From a virus, in IMG/VR virus record IMGVR_UViG_3300032893_000270, positions 1-24,464 of that record: DNA of 24,464 nucleotides; one strand, 5' to 3'. Made by a program: the position numbers and the translations under genes. This document shows, piece by piece, positions 21,258-24,464 of the stretch. Numbering within the stretch: the stretch's first letter is position 1; every line of letters starts with the position of its first letter. The notes below the pieces were generated by a model. That model saw only the letters and a program-made list of their open reading frames with translations, did not search any database and had not been told where the DNA came from.

Positions 21258-21896
21258 ATGCATTGGGAACACGACGACGGCCTTCGGTCGTCGACGCGCC
21301 GCGCGCGCGTCGTTCAGGTCGACGACAGCCAAAGTCAGCAGCGGGTCGACCTGAAGGGCCTGAAAAACGAACTGCCGAAGAAAATCTGGCGGCCGCAGGA
21401 ATTCGGGTCGACGTCGGTTCCGCCGTCCGATTGCGATGGCGTCATGGTGCAGATGGGAAGTCGATCGGACCGGACGCTGTACTATGACGGCGGCCACGAA
21501 AAGTATCGGCCGAAGAACACGCCGGAAGGCTGCAAAGCCATCTTCAATATGTACGGCGACATTGTCCGCGTCTTCAAAGACAGCGCGGACGTCGTTCATC
21601 AAAAGCAGATTAATATCCGGGTCGGTCACGGCTACCACGCCGGACAATCCAGCATCAGCGGCAACGGCATTGACGATGCCAGCGATCAGGACACGACGAC
21701 GATTTCCATCGTCGCGACGACGTCCGGCCTGACCATCACATTCGGCAATACGTCGATCGCAATGCAGAGCGGGCTAATCACGATGACCGCGCCGAAGGTC
21801 GTCGTCAAAAGCGATCAAGTACATCTTGGCGACGACGGCGGAACGCTGATCGGGCTCTGCGGCGGCGGCTGCGCAACAAAGGTCTTTGCGGTATGA
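21258..21896 (+). CDS. Baseplate spike protein, Mu gp45 family
   Basis: From the ATG at 21258 this is 212 residues. The frame extends upstream, but the start at 21258 begins MHWEHDDGLRSSTRRARVVQ, the usual opening of Mu gp45-type spike proteins. It contains an OB-fold-like first half (KGLKNELPKKIWRPQEFGSTS, then MVQMGSRSDRTLYYDGGHEKY) and a repeated short-strand region after residue 120 (TTTISIVATTSGLTITFG) that would wind into a triple-stranded beta helix. The tip ends in CGGGCATKVFAV, with Cys201 and Cys205 and no HxH iron-binding motif. The spike punctures the outer membrane. It overlaps the gp46-like gene by four bases. Confidence 0.85.
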   Translation: MHWEHDDGLRSSTRRARVVQVDDSQSQQRVDLKGLKNELPKKIWRPQEFGSTSVPPSDCDGVMVQMGSRSDRTLYYDGGHEKYRPKNTPEGCKAIFNMYGDIVRVFKDSADVVHQKQINIRVGHGYHAGQSSISGNGIDDASDQDTTTISIVATTSGLTITFGNTSIAMQSGLITMTAPKVVVKSDQVHLGDDGGTLIGLCGGGCATKVFAV

Positions 21897-22477
21897 GCTA
21901 CCTGCGCGTTCGCATCAACGAAGGCGGCGGCGCACAGCCGATCCTGCTTTGGGATAGCGTCTGGGCGCCATGGCGCGGCGCCGCCGATTGGGCGATCGCC
22001 GGCAGCGACGAAGCTCAGAACCTTGGCGGGCTTCAGTCAAAGGCGGCACTGCACACCGCGGTCATCATCTCGCTGTTCACCGACAAGCGCATCCCGGCCG
22101 ACCATCCGCTTCGCTATCTGGTCTTGGACGGCGACCCGCGCGGATGGTGGGGCGATGGCGCCGACATTCATCCCGAACTAGGCGAAACCGACATGGGTTC
22201 GCTGCTTTGGGTCTTCGAACGGGCGCCGCTGACCGAAGACATCCGCCGCTGGGTCGAAGCGATCGCGCTGGACGCGCTGGCGCCGCTGATCTTCCAAGGC
22301 GTCGCGACCAAGATCGAAGCGCAGGCGACTGCGGAATTCGCCGCCGATCGCTGCGATCTGGCGATCCAAATTTACGGCCGCGACGGCTCGCAACTCTACA
22401 ACTACCGCTTCGACGACATCTGGAAGCAATCCGTCACGTCGCCGTCGCCGCAACCGTTCCCGCAAAATCCGGCCTGA
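21893..22477 (+). CDS. Baseplate protein, Mu gp46 family
   Basis: This 194-residue protein belongs to the GP46 family, a wedge-like baseplate component. Landmarks include WAIAGSDEAQNLGGLQSKA, HTAVIISLFTDKRIPADHPL, and the pair DGDPRGWWGDG and ETDMGSLLWVFERAPLTEDI, which are distinctive of this family. A C-terminal segment reads RCDLAIQIYGRDGSQLYNYR. It lies after the spike (ATGA overlap) and 13 bases before the J-like protein, the same gene order as in Mu. Confidence 0.92.
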   Translation: MSYLRVRINEGGGAQPILLWDSVWAPWRGAADWAIAGSDEAQNLGGLQSKAALHTAVIISLFTDKRIPADHPLRYLVLDGDPRGWWGDGADIHPELGETDMGSLLWVFERAPLTEDIRRWVEAIALDALAPLIFQGVATKIEAQATAEFAADRCDLAIQIYGRDGSQLYNYRFDDIWKQSVTSPSPQPFPQNPA

Positions 22478-22490
22478 TAGGACTGCTTGA

Positions 22491-23624
22491 ATGTTCGCCC
22501 TCCCGACACTCGCTGACCTTCTCAACCGGACGCGGCAATCGTTCCGCGCGAACCTGAAGGGTTCGGACGCATGGGTCTGGCCGAATAACGTCTATGCGTC
22601 GGCGAAGGTCATCGCCGGCGCGATCTTCGAAGTCTTCGGCTTCGCCGCCTACATCCAAAAGCAGATGTTTGCCTTCAGCGCGCCGGACGTCGAAAGCCTG
22701 ACGAACCACGGGGCCGAATACGGCATCCCGCGCAACCCGGCCGCGCCGGCGTCAGGGAATGTTGTCTTCACCGTGACCGACAACGTCACCGTGAACACGA
22801 ACGCGGTCCTTCAACGCACCGACGGCGTTCAGTTCATCGTCACCGCGGGCGGCACGCTGGCGACATCAGGATCGCTGACGGTCCCGGTCATCGCCGCAGC
22901 CGACGGCGCGGCCGGCAACACCGACGCCAACGCGCCGCTTGCCATCCTGTCCGGCGTCACGTCGACCAGCACGACGGCGCCGACGGCCGCCGTCGACGGC
23001 AACGGCCTGACGCTTGGCGCCGATCTGGAAGACATCGAAAGCTGGCGAGCGCGCATCCTGTTTCGCAAACGCAACCCGCCGCATGGCGGCGCGCCGGCCG
23101 ATTATGTGTTCTGGGCCGGGCAGGTTTCCGGCGTCTCGTTCTATCTGGACCGGCCGACGGTTTACGTCGAACGGCTTTGGCAGGGGCCGGGCACGGTCCG
23201 CGTCTTCCCGCTGATGTACGGGCTTTATGCCAACGGCATCCCGCAGGCGGCGGACGTCCAGCGCGTTCAGGACTACATCGAAACCGTCAAGCCTGCCGGC
23301 GCGCAGGTCACGGTCGCGGCGCCGATCGCAGTCCCGGTCAACGTCACGATTTCCGGACTTCAGCCGAACACGGTCGACGTTCAGGAAGCGGTCCGCGCCG
23401 AACTTGCGGACGCCTTCCAGCGCCTGTCGCGTCCGGCCGGCGCCGACGCGCAGTTCGGCAGCATGCCCTATCTGGCGTCACCGTTCTCGTTCTCGCTGTC
23501 GTGGATTTGGCAGGCGGTCGCCAACGCAACCGGCGAGCAACGCCACAGCATCACGTCACCTGTCACCGACGTCGCGCTTTCCGCCGGGCAAATGGCGACG
23601 CTAGGGACGATCACCTTCGTCTAA
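22491..23624 (+). CDS. Baseplate J-like protein, Mu gp47 family
   Basis: This 377-residue protein forms the baseplate wedge. It starts LPTLADLLNRTRQSFRANLK, followed by WVWPNNVYASAKVIAGAIFE and an SLTNHGAEYGIPRNPA segment, typical of gpJ/gp47 proteins. The middle (about 85-165) is a Val/Thr/Ala-rich beta domain with LQRTDGVQFIVTAGGTLATS, and it continues with ESWRARILFRKRNPPHGGAP and DYVFWAGQVSGVSFYLDRP. The C-terminal half has YIETVKPAGAQVTVAAPIAV and a final strand. It lies between gp46 and gp48, as in Mu. Confidence 0.93.
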   Translation: MFALPTLADLLNRTRQSFRANLKGSDAWVWPNNVYASAKVIAGAIFEVFGFAAYIQKQMFAFSAPDVESLTNHGAEYGIPRNPAAPASGNVVFTVTDNVTVNTNAVLQRTDGVQFIVTAGGTLATSGSLTVPVIAAADGAAGNTDANAPLAILSGVTSTSTTAPTAAVDGNGLTLGADLEDIESWRARILFRKRNPPHGGAPADYVFWAGQVSGVSFYLDRPTVYVERLWQGPGTVRVFPLMYGLYANGIPQAADVQRVQDYIETVKPAGAQVTVAAPIAVPVNVTISGLQPNTVDVQEAVRAELADAFQRLSRPAGADAQFGSMPYLASPFSFSLSWIWQAVANATGEQRHSITSPVTDVALSAGQMATLGTITFV

Positions 23625-23636
23625 GGAAACAGCATC

Positions 23637-24332
23637 ATGTTTTGCCCATCCTTGGACGACGTCACGTCCGCGGTTCTCAAACTTTTGCCGCGGGGCCGCG
23701 CATGGCAGACCCATGAAGGTCTGCCGATGCCGGGGCAGGAAATCGGCTTCGACCCGGACGCCTTCGATAGCGACGCCTTTTCGACGGCCCGGTCGGCGCC
23801 TAGCATTCTCTGGCAATACTTCCGATCGTTCGCCGCCGTGCTGCAATACGCAACGCAGCGGCTTTGCGACCTGCGGCAGGAATTCTGGTGTCAGTCGATC
23901 AGCGAAACCCGCGACGGCTGGATGAAGGAATACGGTCTTCCCGACGCCTGCGATCCGTTCCCCGACCTCTGCACGAAGGTCGCCGCGATCGGCGGGACGC
24001 GCTGCGACTATTACGCGCAGGTCGCGGCGCGGTCTGGCTGGTCGATCAGCTGCATTGAACAGGTCACGTTCTGCGGATCGCGCGCCGGCAAGGCGCTTGC
24101 GGGGCGCGCCAAGGCGGGGCGTGTCATGGGGCTGTCGACCCTGCGCGTCGTCGTTTTCCAGAACGAAAGCCCGGCGCTCGCGAATGCGGGCCGCAACCTA
24201 CCGCCGCTTGCCGGCCGCTTCCGTGCGGGCCGCCGCCATAGCTGCGGTCCCGACATATCACCCCTGATCTGCATCCTTTCGCGGATCGTCCACGCCGAAA
24301 TCCAGCTAACAGTTGAGGTAAGCAATCAATGA
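23637..24332 (+). CDS. Tail protein of the YmfQ/DUF2313 family (Mu gp48-like)
   Basis: This 231-residue protein starts MFCPSLDDVTSAVLKLLPRG, then RAWQTHEGLP, a typical N-terminus of the gp48/YmfQ family, which caps the baseplate and links it to fibres. A WMKEYGLPDACDPFPDLCTK motif follows, then VAAIGGTRCDYYAQVAARSG. Cysteines are unusually many (about nine) and the C-terminal region is Arg-rich (GRAKAGRVMG, GRFRAGRRHSCGPD). The gene starts 12 bases after gp47 and overlaps the next ORF (ATGA). The C-terminal domain is divergent and could contact the fibre. Confidence 0.85.
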   Translation: MFCPSLDDVTSAVLKLLPRGRAWQTHEGLPMPGQEIGFDPDAFDSDAFSTARSAPSILWQYFRSFAAVLQYATQRLCDLRQEFWCQSISETRDGWMKEYGLPDACDPFPDLCTKVAAIGGTRCDYYAQVAARSGWSISCIEQVTFCGSRAGKALAGRAKAGRVMGLSTLRVVVFQNESPALANAGRNLPPLAGRFRAGRRHSCGPDISPLICILSRIVHAEIQLTVEVSNQ

Positions 24333-24464
24333 GCATCGATCTTTTCGGCCCGACCGTCGGCGCGGGCGGCGTAACTGTGCGCCCGACCGAAACCCGCACG
24401 TTCGGCGCCGCCGACACCTTCTTCAAGGACTGTTCGTCGCCTGACCTCGATGACGGGACCGAAT
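24329..24464 (+). CDS. Partial tail protein gene, cut by the window end
   Basis: This ORF starts at ATG 24329, overlapping the stop of the gp48-like gene by four bases, and runs open to the last base (45 complete codons). It begins MSIDLFGPTVGAGGVTVRPT, then AADTFFKDCSSPDLDDG. I do not recognise the family. In Mu order the next gene after gp48 is a tail fibre, and a fibre or fibre-associated protein is the natural guess, but only the N-terminus is visible. Confidence 0.5.
   Translation, partial: MSIDLFGPTVGAGGVTVRPTETRTFGAADTFFKDCSSPDLDDGTE

Overview
The window is one continuous stretch of phage late genes, all on the + strand and tightly packed, often with ATGA or TGATG stop-start overlaps. 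It encodes DNA packaging, head, contractile tail and baseplate functions. It comes from a temperate phage or prophage of a GC-rich bacterium. Base composition (60-base lines I counted run to about 68% GC), the codon style and the protein families suggest an alphaproteobacterial host, but this is inference: no integrase, repressor, host gene, att site or tRNA is visible. Both window ends cut the element.

Left part (1-4053). A small Cys-containing hypothetical protein is followed by a 236-base gene-free segment rich in perfect inverted repeats. Next come a ParA-like ATPase, a stand-alone OmpR-type winged-helix protein, a terminase small subunit and a lambda gpA-type terminase large subunit.

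Head part (4065-10011). This contains a holin-like two-helix membrane protein, a lambda gpB-type portal, a gpW-like connector protein, an S49 (gpC-like) prohead protease with a scaffold nested in its 3' end (as lambda C/Nu3), a long gpD-type decoration protein, a gpE-type major capsid protein and a gpFII-like head-completion protein. The head is therefore lambda-like throughout.

Variable part (10008-13834). A tail-terminator-like protein carries an extra C-terminal beta-rich module. It is followed by five small proteins of uncertain role. One is AT-richer and internally duplicated; another is made of ten 21-residue repeats. This looks like an accessory, probably virion-surface, cassette between the head and tail modules.

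Tail part (13854-24464). This follows phage Mu order: DUF2635 protein, sheath (gpL), tube (gpM), tail assembly chaperone with a -1 frameshift product, tape measure, gpN (DNA circularisation family), gpP hub, gp45 spike, gp46, gp47 (baseplate J), gp48, and the start of a further gene. The virion is predicted to be a myovirus with a lambda-type head and a Mu-type contractile tail. Several hairpins, three of them good intrinsic terminators, lie inside the operon and may tune gene dosage or require antitermination.
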